From NCBI GenBank assembly GCA_012512465.1, contig JAAZED010000178.1, forward strand, positions 1 to 6,883: 6,883 nucleotides of DNA, given 5' to 3'. Below are positions 5,857-6,883 of the stretch, one piece after another. This DNA is from Oxalobacter sp. (GTDB lineage: Bacteria; Pseudomonadota; Gammaproteobacteria; Burkholderiales; Burkholderiaceae_D). A model generated the notes under the pieces. It searched no databases and was not told the DNA's origin. It was given only the letters and a program-made list of their open reading frames with translations. Numbering within the stretch: position 1 is the stretch's first letter; each line of letters starts with the position of its first letter. The position numbers were made by a program, and so were the translations under genes.

Positions 5857-6883
5857 TCAGGAGGCCGGTTTTGCTTCACCCCCTGGTGCGGCAGCGGGCT
5901 TGTCCGCCGGGTCTTCCTGTGCAGGCGCTGCCTCAGCCGGTTTTTCCACTGGCTCAGAGGCGGTGCCTGCCGCTTTCGGCTCTTCCGTTGCTGCTGGTAC
6001 CGCCGCCTTGTTGTCCGGTGCCGCTTTTTCCTCCACTGCCGGTTTTTCCACCGTTACATCCGCTTTGGGCGCATCCCCTTCCGGTTTGGCTTCCTCTGCC
6101 TTTTTCGGCTGGGGTTTTTCGCTGGTACGCACCTTCAGGCTGTCGATATCAGTGGCTTTCGCGTCGTCATACTTGCGGATAATCTCCGTTTTCAGGTTGG
6201 CAAGGCATTCTTCCCGCCCACCCGTCATGCACACCGAATCCGCCGTAAAGGCACCGCCTGCCTGGTAGTAGGTGACCAGTTTTTGGGCAATATCCTCGTT
6301 CACTTCCTCCTTACCCGCGTAGATATTGGCCAGGCGCTCCTTTAGCGGTTCCTGCTGGTTTTTCAGTTGGCTTCTGACCGAGGCGTAATAGTCGGTGGCA
6401 GCCATGCACTTGTCAAAAGCCACCTCCACCCAGAGCAGGTAATCGTTTTTCCGTTCCGTTGCACTGGTAAATTCCCGGCAGATAACCGTTGCGCTCGAAT
6501 CCTTTGAATACGTCGGGTAGGGGGTGGCGCTGTAGTATTCCGGGTCAAAGCGCAGTGAGAGCTTGCCGGCAAACACCATGTTTTTTGCCCGGTCTTCCTT
6601 GTGGAAAGACATGCCGTACTGCGTGTCCGCATTGTGATCCAGGTTCCAGGTGATGGAAAGCCCTTCGGAAAGTTTCAGCGGATACTGGTCTTGCGCATCC
6701 ACAAAGTCACGCCGGAAATCCTCCAGGATGGCATCTGCCGCTACCGTGTCGTCCGGATTCACGATAGGAACAGGGGAGAGCGAGACAAAATCCGAATTGA
6801 TGCCATTGGTGATCAGGTCATCCAGTACCAGGATCGTGGCAAAATTGATCTTGCCCTGATTGAGCCCCTGGCTGGACTCTTCC
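5857..6883 (-). CDS. Unrecognised protein with four cysteines and an Ala/Pro/Lys/Glu-rich tail (N-terminus off the right edge)
   Basis: I cannot assign a family. The minus strand is open from the right edge to TGA at 5857-5859, showing 341 residues. A GTG at 6762 exists, but the frame continues upstream through sensible residues (INFATILVLDD, FVSLSPVPIV), so the true start is outside the window. A globular part of about 250 residues is rich in Tyr and Asp. It holds four Cys (in VICREF, FDKCMAATD, DSVCMTGG and EECLANL) and a helical, charged segment (SQLKNQQEPLKERL). The last 88 or so residues (6123-5860) are low-complexity, with repeated EKPA and KAAP units ending GGEAKPAS. The even cysteine count and Pro/Ala tail suggest an exported or periplasmic protein; this is inference because the N-terminus is not seen. 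A good terminator follows. It is not obviously tied to the BASS gene. Confidence 0.8.
   Translation of the reverse strand, partial: EESSQGLNQGKINFATILVLDDLITNGINSDFVSLSPVPIVNPDDTVAADAILEDFRRDFVDAQDQYPLKLSEGLSITWNLDHNADTQYGMSFHKEDRAKNMVFAGKLSLRFDPEYYSATPYPTYSKDSSATVICREFTSATERKNDYLLWVEVAFDKCMAATDYYASVRSQLKNQQEPLKERLANIYAGKEEVNEDIAQKLVTYYQAGGAFTADSVCMTGGREECLANLKTEIIRKYDDAKATDIDSLKVRTSEKPQPKKAEEAKPEGDAPKADVTVEKPAVEEKAAPDNKAAVPAATEEPKAAGTASEPVEKPAEAAPAQEDPADKPAAAPGGEAKPAS

Noticed and set aside
5654..6345. Plus-strand frames across the right-hand minus gene
   Set aside because: Ser/Ala/Gly- and Phe/Arg-rich products are the complement of the Ala/Pro/Lys/Glu-rich tail. No start signals or motifs support them.
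1..6883. tRNA, CRISPR, insertion sequence or phage signals
   Set aside because: No cloverleaf, regularly spaced repeats, transposase motif or terminal inverted repeats were seen on either strand.

Overview
The window reads as chromosomal DNA from a Gram-negative proteobacterium. By eye it is moderately GC-rich, in the mid to upper 50s percent, with GC-rich third codon positions. A RecC subunit, a small GlcG/HbpS-type protein and two carboxylate or organic-anion type carriers would suit a betaproteobacterium (Burkholderiales), but that placement is inference and no rRNA or other marker is present to settle it. I see no mobile element, tRNA, CRISPR array or phage gene.

Layout. (1) From the left edge to about 2722-2743, on the minus strand, lies most of recC, encoding the inactive-helicase and Chi-sensing subunit of the RecBCD exonuclease. 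Its C-terminus, and probably recB and recD, lie beyond the left edge. (2) A divergent intergenic region of about 190 bp (2744-2933) holds a perfect 6-bp-arm palindrome, an 11-bp near-perfect direct repeat and a possible 23-codon leader ORF. (3) On the plus strand come a 137-aa GlcG/HbpS-family protein, a strong intrinsic terminator, a 308-aa AEC-family permease and a 98-aa protein of unknown function. (4) Convergent to these, on the minus strand, is a 307-aa bile acid:sodium symporter-like (BASS/SBF) permease. (5) Upstream of it, also on the minus strand, is the 3' part of an unrecognised protein with four cysteines and a long Ala/Pro/Lys/Glu-rich tail. It ends at its own intrinsic terminator and runs off the right edge.

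How it fits together. recC is a DNA-repair gene that simply borders this region. The GlcG-like protein and the AEC carrier are in tandem and may be co-regulated, with the terminator between them throttling read-through. The AEC and BASS carriers belong to the same structural superfamily and converge on the small orphan gene, so that stretch looks like an organic-anion transport neighbourhood. No enzyme in the window reveals the substrate.

Nothing here is clearly a new molecular system. The points most worth a second look are the structured recC upstream region, the overlapping leader ORF, the orphan 98-aa gene and the unidentified four-cysteine protein.
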